Origin: Sambucus nigra
Taxonomy: Eukaryota; Streptophyta; Magnoliopsida; Dipsacales; Adoxaceae
Assembly (NCBI GenBank): GCA_949130495.1
Contig: OX422213.1
Location: 208,027,160-208,091,159, forward strand
Reading direction: 5' to 3'
Length of the DNA stretch: 64,000 nucleotides
Made by a program: the position numbers and the translations under genes
Shown: in pieces, positions 34,401 through 44,828 of the stretch
Layout: each line of letters starts with the position of its first letter
Numbering within the stretch: the stretch's first letter is position 1
Notes under the pieces: model-generated
The model's input: only the letters and a program-made list of their open reading frames with translations
Told to the model about the DNA's origin: nothing
The model's database searches: none

Positions 34401-35838
34401 GAGATTGATTTGGACCTGGAGTGAGGTCTAACCTTCGTAAAGATGGTTGATACACCTCATTAGGTGTCCACATCTTCAGTCTGTGCGTACCCTGATCCTA
34501 AGTTGCCTTCCATGTTGTGTTCTCTTTAAATAGTTAGTTCTTTAAAATCATTATTATCTCTAAGATGAACCAAACATAGTGAGAAATCCAAGAGTCATAG
34601 AGAAAGAAGAACAACGTATTCAATATATAATAACAATGGGATAAAGTCCGTTCCACTGGGGTTGCAACCTATCAGGCTAAAAAAGGGATGAGCTAGTGGA
34701 AAATGTCCTTTATAAGGATGTTTTCCACAATGATTAATGTGATCGAACATGGTTTTCTCATGGGGTTATTCCATATGGGGGAAAATTTATCGAATACATG
34801 CCCGTCGATGGAATGGTAATGTGATAACTGAAAAGTTAGTAATACATCTTAACCTATCTCGGGTGGTTTAACAATCCTTAAGGCAATGGCCCTGTTGCAT
34901 TTTTCCCACGAAATCTTTGGTTTTCAACCCTACGACCTAGCCTTATGCAAGTAAACCCAACCTAAAAGCTATAAATCGTGTTATCATAGGGGGTGGGGTT
35001 GAGAACTTTACGACATCTTCATTTTAAAAGAAAATAATTCTTTAATAAAAAAATACAAAACATGCCAAAAATAGAAGGTTTGGTCTATGCTGCCACTGTG
35101 AGGCTGCAACATGTAACACGACATCGTGAAAGGCCGTGGACCTATGGGGGTAGAATGCATATTCTAACAAAAAAAATTCCCCGAATGTGATTTCCCACCC
35201 CGACGAATTAGGATAAAAGCCTTTGAGGTGTTCATCCAAGGCATAGTAAGTCCTTATGTGAAAATAAACATAGGTTTAGCAGGAAATACACGTTATATAA
35301 GTCATAACATTGCTAAATCACCATAAAATGTAGAGGAAACAACAAATATGCTCATCCTTAGTTCCCATCCTTATAGGTACATGGCCATTTCAACAGCTTA
35401 GGTAGATTTGGATATGAAAACGTCGCTGGGGGAAATAAATCTGCTTAAAAAACCTTGAAATGGTTTGGGAAAATAATTTTGAAAATAAGAATAGACCCTA
35501 ACTAGGGTTTACATGAAAAAAATAGACATAACATCCCAAATTTCACCCATAAGATGTAGATCTGGAGACACCTATGGATGAAATAAGGCATAATCGACCC
35601 GATTTATGAGAAACTCAATAGAATACTTTATTTCCCACAAGCTACGCAAAACTTTTGTTACTTGAAAATGGATCCACTAGTTTGAACCATGCTATCAAAG
35701 TTATACTCAACAGCTAAAAGTATATAATAGAGCAAAAGAGAGATAAACACGAGATTTAGAGTGGTTCATCCATGAAAATGAGCCTACAACCACTATAAAG
35801 CCTTATTCTCATTAGATTTATACAATTAGTATAAGATT

Positions 35839-35856
35839 GGGGGGGGGGGGGGGGGG
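35839..35856. repeat. Homopolymer run of 18 G
   Basis: Uninterrupted G run in the LTR-like part of the minus-strand Tat fragment. Confidence 0.9.
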
Positions 35857-36688
35857 CTTTTAAGCATATAATAGTAGAAAAATGGGATAGATACACAAAC
35901 ATATATGTGCTGTGTTATAGAGGCCATAACTATACAGTGTAAACTAGTGAGAGGTCACGACTGTTGATGTATGGGATTACCGGAGCAGTAATCAGAGTGT
36001 GAACTCCAATGTAGAGAGAAGCTAAAGAGAGTTGGGTAGATCTTCGCTACCCAATTGTTGCTTGCCAAATGAGAATGTATGCACCTCTATTTATAGGTGT
36101 TGGGTTAGTACCTCACATGTATTATGAACGTGCATTATGGATAAGGATAATGTGAAGGAATCTGTCTAGAAGGTGGTCAACTGGAAATCAATGGCTGAAG
36201 TCTAACGGTTTGTGACCTATCTTTCTGGAGTCATACTGAGGTTAAGAGTTCGTGGCATGTGAGGTACCTGATCGTGGCCTTCTGAGGTAGTCTGTAATTA
36301 GGGTCCACAACCTTTGATATACTAGGTTGTGGTCTTATCTTTTTAAATGACGATATCAAGTATAGTCCATAACCAAGATATGTAGCAAGTCATAGGCTTC
36401 ATTGCTGGTCGAGGCCTTTGTTGGTCCTTGAGAATATCTCCATGTGTTTGTGTGGGCTTTCATGCCACGTATCTTTTAAACCTTGGTTGATATATTTAGG
36501 GATTCTAATGAGAATAGATCTACCTATGTGTGGAGAGCATAGATGAAAAGCAATAGTTGTGCAAGTTAAGGAGCGAGTAAATTCCAAAGGGATTAAAGGA
36601 AAAGTAGGGATCAATTAAGGAGTGTAATTACGAGTGTAAGACGGTAAGTACCCCTATTAGAGATAGTTGGGGGAAAACGAAAGAGGAT

Positions 36689-37511
36689 TGATGTACCAAA
36701 AATATACCCTCGGCCTGGATGAGGGTAGCCTCATCTAGGACGAGGGCTCAGCTCTACTTTTACCCCAGGGGGTCATACTATTGGCAATACGAGTATGCTG
36801 GATGTCCCAAATCATCCCAAACCCATGCAGATTGAAGCCTCGGCATAGGGACAGTTCAGACGACCATATGATCAGCTGACCCTATGTAGGCCAACAATAC
36901 AAATGTCCTACGTTCAGAAATTAGGGCTTCCACAAGGTTAACATCAGCCTCGACCTGTCACTATAGGCCGAGGGTGACACCGTCATGGCGCGTGATTTGG
37001 GAGACGCATGGAACAGTGCTCGTGGGAATCATATAGCATGTGGATTAAACCGTTATAACAAGATCATTCCCTCACGTGAGGGAATATTATGGCATCATTA
37101 CTTACAAGTGGCCCAACCAGGTGTCAACAAAGGATTATCTAGATCATCATTCACATGCTCAATGCATGCTTGGGGGTACACTACAACCCCCAAGCCCTAT
37201 ATATACTTGTCTCCTTCAACCTTAAAAGGGGATCGATAACTGTAACCCTAGAAGAAACCCTGTTTGTACACAGTAGAAAGAGCTTATGCAGTGTATCCAA
37301 GGCCTTTTAATGCCCGTATTTAATGGATCACACACTCACAGTGGACATAGGCCTAATTGGATGAACCACTATACATCAGTCTTCATACCTTTTCTACTCA
37401 CCTCCTTCTATATACATACATACATACATATATAACTTTATTACTTCCATTATTGCTATTGTTTGAGCTCAACCACCTCTTTATCTGGTGGAGTTGTTAT
37501 AAGCATCATCA
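36689..37511 (+). repeat. 5' LTR of the Tat element
   Basis: Starts TGATGTACCAAAAATATACC, ends AGCATCATCA, 823 bp. A TATA box CCTATATATACTTG lies at 37196-37209. The first 60 bp hold inverted GAGGGTAGCCTCATC modules. Aligns along its length with 48028-48873. Confidence 0.88.
37197..37206 (+). promoter_or_regulatory. TATA box of the Tat 5' LTR
   Basis: CTATATATAC preceded by CCCAAGCC, conserved in the 3' LTR near 48563-48572. Confidence 0.65.
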
Positions 37512-37529
37512 GTTTGGCACCATCTGTGA
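37512..37529 (+). promoter_or_regulatory. Primer-binding-site-like sequence of the Tat element
   Basis: GTTTGGCACCATCTGTGA directly after the LTR end, resembling the TTTGGCGCCGTCTGTGGG string found after LTRs of plant Tat-type elements. The matching tRNA is not determined. Confidence 0.6.
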
Positions 37530-37693
37530 GAACGAGATGCTAGATCTTCCTTTACAACTTGACCTCACCGTAGACTCTGGTGGTGAACCAGTTCTCCCCC
37601 TTTGTGTGGATCTATTTCACCGTTGAAAAAGATTCATTAAGGTTCTCAGGCTCATCAGTCTTTTGATCATTCAACTCATCACAACTCAAACAT

Positions 37694-39484
37694 ATGGCAC
37701 CGAAGTTACCACCACCTCCTCCACCGACTAGTGGAGTAGGACTTGTTCCAGCTATGTACCACCTCAATCTGATATGGCTGAGGTGGATTCTTCCTTGAAG
37801 TCTTTGTAATCAAGACAACAGGGTATGCAAGAGAAATTTGTAGCTCTTAGCCATATTATACTGAGACCACCAGGAGTCTCCCCGGAGATGATTACTCAAG
37901 TAGCTGTATAGGGATAACATGAGGCCAGGTGACCACCCCAGGCACCTCGCAAAGACTTGACACCTCCACAACGAAGGAGGTATGTTGCTGAACCCAGGCA
38001 TTTATGCATGGGGAGGTAAGGAAACCCTTGCCCGAAGGATAGGTACGATGATATGGAAGTAGAAGATGCTCCAATAGATTGTTGGGAGCCGTATGAGGTC
38101 TCTAAGAATACCATTTAACCTATCCAGTAGAGTCGAGGGTTGTGTAGGAGATAGAATCCTAACGATTTCCCTAGAGGCTCAACTTTTAAATGTCTGAGCA
38201 GAGGGTTGGCCTTTGAGAGGCTGGGCCCAGTTAATGACTTAAGGGAAAGATTTTCCAGATTGATAAGTCTTGCAAGGACCAGAAGAGATGGCCTACCCCA
38301 TGATGGCTGAGCCCCTCATAGATGAGACAAAATTCATAGAGAAGTAAATAGTCAGCGAAGGTCCGCTGCAGCAGAGCCCTTAATTCATCCCTGAGAAGCG
38401 GTGGGAGATAACATCGACCAAGCTGACCCTGCAAGGCCGTGGAATGACTCGATTCAGAGGCTGAAGGATAAAATTGGTGATATCCTAAATAAACGAGACC
38501 CTCTTTAGAGAGGATACTCCGGGGGCTCACCCTTTGTGGCAAAGATAATCAACTTCCCAATGTCGGGTATGACAGGAGTACCAACCCAGTCCATCATATT
38601 GAGATGTGCCAGTAAGTAGTAGGCATATACTCTATCTTAGATGAGATGAGGTGTTGAGCCTTTTCCATCACTTTGACTGGGGCTGCACATGTTTGTATAC
38701 CTCTCTTCCAAAGAACTCCACTGAAAGATTTAAGCAGCTAGAAAAATGATTTATTCATAACTTCTTCTTTGGAGTAAGGCCACAGAAGAAGACCACTCAC
38801 CTGCTCTATGTTAAGTAAGGGAAAAACGAGAGCCCCGGAGACTATATAGCCAGGTTTAATAAAGAAAAGTTAGAGGTCAAAGGCTATGAAGAAAGTATAT
38901 CCATGATGGCCCTCATTGGAGGACTCCAAAATGGGAAGCTATTGTGGAAGCTTGTCGAAAACCCCCCGAAGTCAATGGCTGAGCTGCTGGAAGGGGAAGG
39001 AGATGAATGTCGAAGAGGCAATGGCCACCAAATATGAGGATGAAAAAGGAGGTACTAGTGGGGGTAAATAAAAGAAAAAGAATAAGGAGGGTAAGAAAAG
39101 ACCAACAGATGACAAGTTTTAGATTACACCCCTCTGACGGTCAGCTGCAAACACATTCTTAATGAGATAAAGAGAGAATGATATTTAAAATGGCCTGAGA
39201 AGTTGAGAGATCCTCCCCATAAGAGGAACAAAACCTGTGGTGCTAATTTCCATCAAGACCATGGCCATTTGACTGATAAATGTTTTTCCCTAAAAGATGA
39301 AATCAAAAAGATGTTAAAAGAAGAAAAGTTGAGAAAGTATATGGACAATAGTGCCTCCAAGAGTGGTAGAGCGACCCTAGGAAGAAAAGAAATGATAAAT
39401 GTGGAAAAGATGCCCTCGACAGGCGCAATGACCCCTCTGAGGATGATGATGATCCTGACCTTCCATCGAAGGATAACCATGGCC
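37694..39484 (+). pseudogene. gag pseudogene of the Tat element
   Basis: Probable start ATG at 37694 with a Pro-rich N-terminus (six to seven Pro in a row), broken after about 35 codons. The gag core is recognisable at 38898-38970 (M-x-A-L-I-G-G-L-Q-N-G-K-L-L-W-x-L) and the histidine-rich block C-G-A-N-F-H-Q-D-H-G-H-L-T-D-K-C followed by L-K-D-E-I-K at 39237-39308, the Tat-type nucleic-acid-binding motif with its ligands present. Stops and frame changes are frequent between. Confidence 0.75.
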
Positions 39485-39615
39485 CGATGAAAAGTCTTAA
39501 TATGGTTTCATTCGGTGTCAAAATGATCTCCAAGGTCCTAGATAGAGGAGGATCAGAAGTGGTCGATAGGAAATCCCATGTAGCTGAAACGTAGGAAGTA
39601 ACGAAGGATGAATCT

Positions 39616-40029
39616 GTGCACTCAACCTCTATCAAAGCCAAGCCTGAAAAGAGGAAAAAGGTTGACATGGATACCCTGATGGTGGGTTTCTCAAGGTTGA
39701 ATTTCAAGGGCCTCCTAAACCCACATGATGAGCCACTCGTCATCACCACCAGGGGGCACAATTGTGAGGTATTGAGGATCTTGATAAATGGGGGAAGTTC
39801 TACAGACGTGATGTTTTGGCCATGTTTCAAAGCCCTGGGACATAGCCAGGCTAGGCTCATCCCATACCACCATCCCCTGATCGGTTTTTGCGATAAAAAA
39901 GTTCATCCCCTGGGGATGTATGAGGCTGATATAAGAATGGGAGACGAGTGGCCAAAATGGATCACCAAAAAGATCAACTTTTTTGTAATGGATAAAAATG
40001 TCTTCTCACCCTACAACCTCATACTGTGA
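39616..40029 (+). pseudogene. Aspartic protease region of the Tat element, catalytic Asp lost
   Basis: Open for 137 codons. The block F-S-x-x-N-F-K-G-L-L-N-P-H-D-E-P-L-V-I precedes the active-site block I-L-I-N-G-G-S-S-T-D-V-M-F (39778-39816). Tat proteases have D-G-G-S-S-A-D here; the Asp is Asn, which should abolish cleavage of the polyprotein. The downstream P-L-I-G-F-x-D and F-F-V-M-D blocks are conserved. Confidence 0.8.
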
Positions 40030-40400
40030 CAGGTATCCCTCAAGAAATTTGAGGCCGTGCCTTCAACAGTTCACTAAATGATAAAATTCCTGACTCCTTA
40101 TGTGGTAGGGAAGTTCAGGGTGATTAGACGACGGCACGTGAATGCTACTTCAACTATGATGAGGAAAGAGAGGCACACAAGAAATCAACCACTACTTACA
40201 ATATTAATACCCTTGACCCCAGGGATGAGACAAAGTTAAAGAAGGGAGAAGCCACGAAATAGGTATAATCAATCATCCTCAATGAGGATGCGCCGAAAAA
40301 AATCGTCCAAGTCGGTAAAACCCTAAATCTAGATATAAAAGAAGAGCTCGTCAAGCTGCTTAGGAGAAGATAAAACATCTTTTCATGGAGTCATGCAGAC

Positions 40401-41190
40401 ATGCCGGGTATCGACCCTAAAATCATGTGTCCCAAGATCAATATGATAGAAGATGCCAAGCCAATAAAGCAGAGGAGGAGAATTTATTCTCGAGAGAAAT
40501 ATGAGGTCATAAAGGATAGTGTCAAGAAGCTTGAAGAAGATGGGAGGCCATATATCCCGAATGGCTATCTAATGTGGTCATAGTCCCCAAAGAAAATAGG
40601 AAATGGAGTATGTGTATGGACTTCACTGACCTCAACAAATATTTCCCCAGTTTCCCTCTTCCTCACATCAATCAAATGGTGGACGCTACTACAGGCCATG
40701 AGTTAATGAGCTTCATGGATGCGTACTCGGGCTACAGTCAGGTCTTTATGGACCATGCGGACTCATAAAAAATAGCTTTCATTACTCACAAGGGTACATA
40801 ATATTATAGGGTCATGACCTTTGACCTGAAGAATGCAAGGGCAACGTATCAGTGTCTTGTGAATAAAATGTTTAAAGACGAAATTGGGAAGTCTATAGAG
40901 GTATATATAGATGACATGATGACCAAGAGTTTGAAAGAAAATGATCATGTGGTTGACCTTGAGAGGACCTTTGACACGATGGACAAATATCGGATGAAGC
41001 TTAACCTAGACAAGTGTGATTTGGGGGTTAGAGCAGGAAAGTCTTAGGGTTCATCGTTAATAAAAGGGGTATTGAGGCCAATCCTGAGAAGATAAAGGTC
41101 CTGCTAGAAATAAAGACCCCCAAGACCATTAAAGACGTTCATAGGATCACAGGGTGAGTGACTGCTTTGAATAGATTTGTATCCAGAGCC
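40401..41190 (+). pseudogene. Reverse transcriptase of the Tat element
   Basis: Begins with M-P-G-I-D-P and Q-R-R-R-x-Y blocks that lead into Gypsy RT. Then W-S-M-C-M-D-F-T-D-L-N-K (40604-40639), F-M-D-A-Y-S-G-Y-S-Q (40714-40743) and the catalytic Y-I-D-D-M (40904-40918), where the Asp pair is kept. Frameshifts lie near 40575, 40768-40814 and 41047. In the family RT copies element RNA into DNA in the particle. The catalytic residues survive but the chain does not. Confidence 0.88.
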
Positions 41191-41197
41191 ACCGTAA

Positions 41198-41690
41198 ATG
41201 TACACCATTTTTAAATTTCTCAGAAAGGATATTGAGTGGAACGAAGAGTGTGAAAAGTCTTTCATAGATCTAAAGTCCTACCTAGGGTCTCCTTTACTTT
41301 TATCGCATCCAGTGCAAGGTGAAAGATTATACATGTACCTAGCCATCTTAAAGTTAGCCATCAATGCTGCTATTGTGAGAGAAGAAGACATGGTGCAGAA
41401 GCTGGTATATTTTAATAGTAAAGCACTCTAAGGAGCAGAGCAAAGGTACCCTAGGATGGAGAAGTTATCATATGCCTTGATTCATGCCTCAAGGGAGATA
41501 AAGCCATACTTATAGTCTCATACAATGGTCATCCTTACCGACTCTCCTCTTAGGCAGGTCATACACAAGCTAGAGAAATTAGGGAGGCTAATGGCCTAGG
41601 AAATAGAGCTGGGAGAGTTTGATACTGTATATCAACCTACGGTCGCTATTGAAGGGTAAAAACTAGTAAATTTTGTGGCTAAATTTACTT
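41198..41690 (+). pseudogene. First RNase H of the Tat element
   Basis: The W-N-E-E-C-E-K-S-F-x-x-L-K tether (41232-41271), Y-M-Y-L-A-I-L-K (41332-41355), then V-Y-F-N-S-K-A-L followed by a stop (41405-41431), E-Q-R-Y-P-R-M-E-K-L (41438-41467) and the I-L-T-D-S-P-L-R block (41530-41553), in which the second carboxylate of the fold is recognisable. Several TAG stops replace likely Gln or Trp codons. Confidence 0.8.
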
Positions 41691-41859
41691 AGGAAGAGGC
41701 CGAGGCTAAAAATAAGAACCTCAAGAAGACAGATATTAAACAAGGCAGAATTATTGACATGTCCATAAATAAGGCTGAGACAATCGTAGCTAAAGAAAAA
41801 GTTATTAAAAATGAAGAAGGAAGATACCCCTTTAGACATGGATCCCTATTTGAGGGAAA

Positions 41860-42370
41860 TTTCTCAGAGGAAGAGGTTGTGTGGAATCCCTTTGTTAATG
41901 GGTCCTCTTGCGAAAATGAAAGTGGGGCTGGACTGATAGTGCCAGCACTAGACGATACGAACATTGAGTATGCCCTAAGGTTCAACTTCAAATCCTCCAA
42001 CAATGAATCATAATATGAGACCATGATAGTAGTATTCTCCTTAGCTAGGACTCTTAGTGTTAGCTAGCTCTTGGTTCATAGTGATTCAAGGTTGGTAGTG
42101 AATTGGATACTGGGAGCATATAAGGCTAAGGATCAGAGAATGGCCAAGTATCTTGAGAGATTAAAGTCACTATTGAAGAGCTTCAAAGAAGTAAAGTTAA
42201 AGAGGATACCTCAACTAGATAATGGCCGAGCTGATGCACTTGCAAGACTAGCTTCAGCAACTTGGACAGATATCAAGAGAATAGTGCCAGTGGATATTCC
42301 GCTTCGGCCAGCGATTGAAGATGAAGATAGAACACTTAGCTACTGCCTAAATATAAATAGGGAAACTTAA
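41860..42370 (+). pseudogene. Second (archaeal-type) RNase H of the Tat element
   Basis: Blocks W-N-P-F-V-N-G-S-S, G-A-G-L-I-V, N-x-E-Y-A-L-R-F-N-F-K-S-S-N-N-E (41968-42007), then L-V-H-S-D-S-R-L-V-V-N and G-R-A-D-A-L-A-R-L-A-S (42220-42252). In canonical copies the first block has D-G-S-S; here the Asp is Asn. A second RNase H between RT/RNase H and integrase is a known mark of the Tat/Ogre lineage and supports the assignment. Confidence 0.8.
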
Positions 42371-42409
42371 TGGATTGATCCTCTAACTAGAAAAATTAAA
42401 GAGGGGGAG

Positions 42410-43590
42410 ATGCTGGAGGAAAAATCCATAAGGAAGAAGATGAGGTACAGAGCTACAAAATTCACTGTCATTGGAGATACTTTATACAAAAAAGGGTTCT
42501 TGCTCCCTTTTCTTAGGTGTGTTCATCCGTCGGAAGTTCCATATATCTTTCAAGATGTGCATGAAGGGTCTTGCTCAAGCCACATTGGGGGAAGATCCTT
42601 AGCTTAGAGGACAGTCACGCAGGGATACTAGTGGTCGACCTTGGCCAAGTATGCAACAACATATGTGAAGAAGTGTGATAAATTCCAGAGGTTCGCTACT
42701 ATCCCTCACAAGCCTCATTAAGCTCTAACCTCCATTACATACCAGTGGCCATTTGCAGTATGGGGAATCGATTTGGTAGGACCCTTTCCTAGGGCTGTCA
42801 ATAGCTATCGATACTTTATCGTAGTGATCGATTATTTTTTAAAATAGGTATAGGCATAGCTAATGATCATGATCAACAAAAAAAAGACCTTTCAGTTCAT
42901 CTGGAAGAACATCATATGTAGTTATGGTCTCCCTAACACCCTCATCTCAGATAATGGGACTCAGTTTAAGAATTTTTTCCTGGAGAAATACTTCGAAAGA
43001 GTTGATATCAAATAATTCTTTTCTACCCCATGCCGACCTCAGGCTAATGTGCAGACTGAGGCAACAAACTGAACAATCCTAGACAGGATTAAAATAAACT
43101 CGATGAGGCAAAAGAAAGATGGTTTGAAGAAGTATATGTTGTATTGTGGGCCTATATGATGATAGTAAAAACTCCTACGGGGGGAACCCCCTTCATGTTG
43201 GCATATGGGTCAGAAGCCGTTATCCCCACTAAAACTGGGTTTCCTACTCACAGAACTCAGATGTATGATCCTCAGAGAAATATGGAAGAAATGAGACTTG
43301 ATCTCAACTTGATTGAGGAAAGAAAAGAAGATGCTCAGATAAGACAAATAGCTTACCAACAAAGGACAACCAGGATTTATAATCATAGGGTAAAGGAAAG
43401 ACCGATGGTTGTGGGAGACCTAGTCCTCAAAAAGTCCTAAAAAAAATCTAAAAAGATTCACCCAAATTGGCATGGCCCATACAGGGTTACCGATGAAGTT
43501 ATCCCAGGAGCCTCCATCCTAGAAAACCTTAAAGGGGAACCCTTTTCGAACCCCTGGAACATAGATAATTTGAAGAAATATTACAAATGA
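42410..43590 (+). pseudogene. Integrase of the Tat element
   Basis: The N-terminal zinc domain keeps H-E-G-S-C-S-S-H-x-G-G (42555-42590) and K-K-C-D-K but its last Cys is Phe. The catalytic core keeps all three acidic residues: W-G-I-D-L-V-G (42760-42780), I-S-D-N-G-T-Q-F-K (42947-42972) and V-Q-T-E-A-T-N (43051-43070). The C-terminal W-H-G-P-Y-R-V and final K-K-Y-Y-K at 43585 complete the family layout. At least four stops or frameshifts break it. Integrase inserts the cDNA in the host chromosome. Confidence 0.85.
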
Positions 43591-43851
43591 TGTTGTAGTT
43601 GATGTCTTATTTGTTCACAATTATAATGAATGTATTATTTCAAAGAACACTTGGGATGTGATGAGAATATTCTATTGGCCCCTTATCTTATTGTTTGCCA
43701 ATTTAGATATTTGTTAAGGTAATTCATTTTAACTACAAAACACCATTTATGGTGAAGTAGGCTTAAATACTCTTAGGTGATACGATAGCAGGGATGGGGA
43801 CAACCCCATCCATATGTTGTCAATAACATTGAGGGGCGTTTACTTCTTAAA
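43591..43851 (+). other. Start of the Tat 3' noncoding region
   Basis: Follows the pol stop and leads into the minisatellite. The stretch 43740-43830 looks like a worn copy of the repeat unit. Confidence 0.5.
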
Positions 43852-44710
43852 ATATCATTAATTTGATGGATAACCTCCCTTGTCTAGGATGACGGTGAAT
43901 GGTAGGGACAACCCTACACCCACTCCCAAGAAAGACGAGAGAGGACTTTATGTTTGAAAACATCATTAATTTGGTGGATCACCTCCCTCGATTAGGATGA
44001 GGGTGAATGGTAGGGACGACCCTACACTCACTCCTAGGAAAGACAAGGGATGACTTTATGTTTGAAAACATCATTAACTTGGTGGATCATCTCCCTCGGC
44101 TAGGATGAGGGTGATGGTAGGGACGACCCTTCACTCTCTCCCAAGAAAGACGAGGGAGGACTATTTATTTGAAAACATCATTAATTTGGTGGATCATCTC
44201 CCTCGGCTAAATGAGGGTGAATGGTAGGGACGACCCTCCACTCACTCCCAAGAAAGACGAGGAAGGACTTATGTTAAAAAACATCATTAATTTGGTGGAT
44301 AATATCCCTCGGCTAGGATGAGGGTGAATGGTAGGGACGACCCTCCGCTCACTCCTAAGAAAGACGAGGGAGGATTTATGTTAAAAAATATCATTAATTT
44401 GGTGGATAATCTCCCCCGGCTAGGATAAGGGTGAATGGTAGGGACGATCCTCCACTCACTCCCAAGAAAGACGAGGGAGGAATTATGTTAAAAAAATCAC
44501 TAACTTGGCGGATAATATCCCTCGGCTAGGATGAGGGTGAATGGTAGGGACGACCCTCCACACACTCCCAAGAAAGACAAGGGAGGACTTGTGTTAAAAA
44601 AAATCATTAAATTGGTGGATAATCTCCCTCGACTAGGATGAGGGTGAATGGTAGAGATGACCCTCCACTCACTCCCAAGAAAGGCGAAGGAGGACTTGTG
44701 TTAACTTGGA
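43852..44710. repeat. Minisatellite, eight units of about 107 bp
   Basis: Units begin with ATCATTAATTTGGTGGAT at about 43852, 43962, 44069, 44177, 44282, 44389, 44496 and 44603. Each carries CCCTCGGCTAGGATGAGGGT, GGTAGGGACGACCCTCCACT and AAAGACGAGGGAGGACTT. The unit has internal inverted repeats. The CCCTCGGC-(N)-GATGAGGG piece also occurs at the start of the element's LTRs. Confidence 0.9.
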
Positions 44711-44828
44711 AGATGGTTAGCATGAATTATTAAAATGGAAAAATAAAAGACTAATTGGATGGGAATAGCCTTTTCATTAAAAAAATGAGTTATAGTACAT
44801 CATGTTCAAAAGATGGCATAAAACAAAA

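Larger units (their letters stand above)
33200..36688 (-). mobile_element. Decayed Tat-like Gypsy fragment, minus strand
   Basis: On the minus strand an LTR-like segment (about 36688-35690) is followed by a gag remnant (34400-33960) and DNA with short tandem repeats (33317-33429). The LTR-like part has a TATA box CTATAAATAGAGG near 36097-36085 and the AACCACTCTAAATCTCGTGTTTA stretch near 35773-35751, typical of plant LTR U5. It is cut at 36688 by the full-length Tat insertion. Confidence 0.5.

Noticed and set aside
43852..44710. Large regular repeat as a possible centromere satellite array
   Set aside because: Only eight units, bounded by Tat pol and the antisense gene, so it is an internal element repeat.
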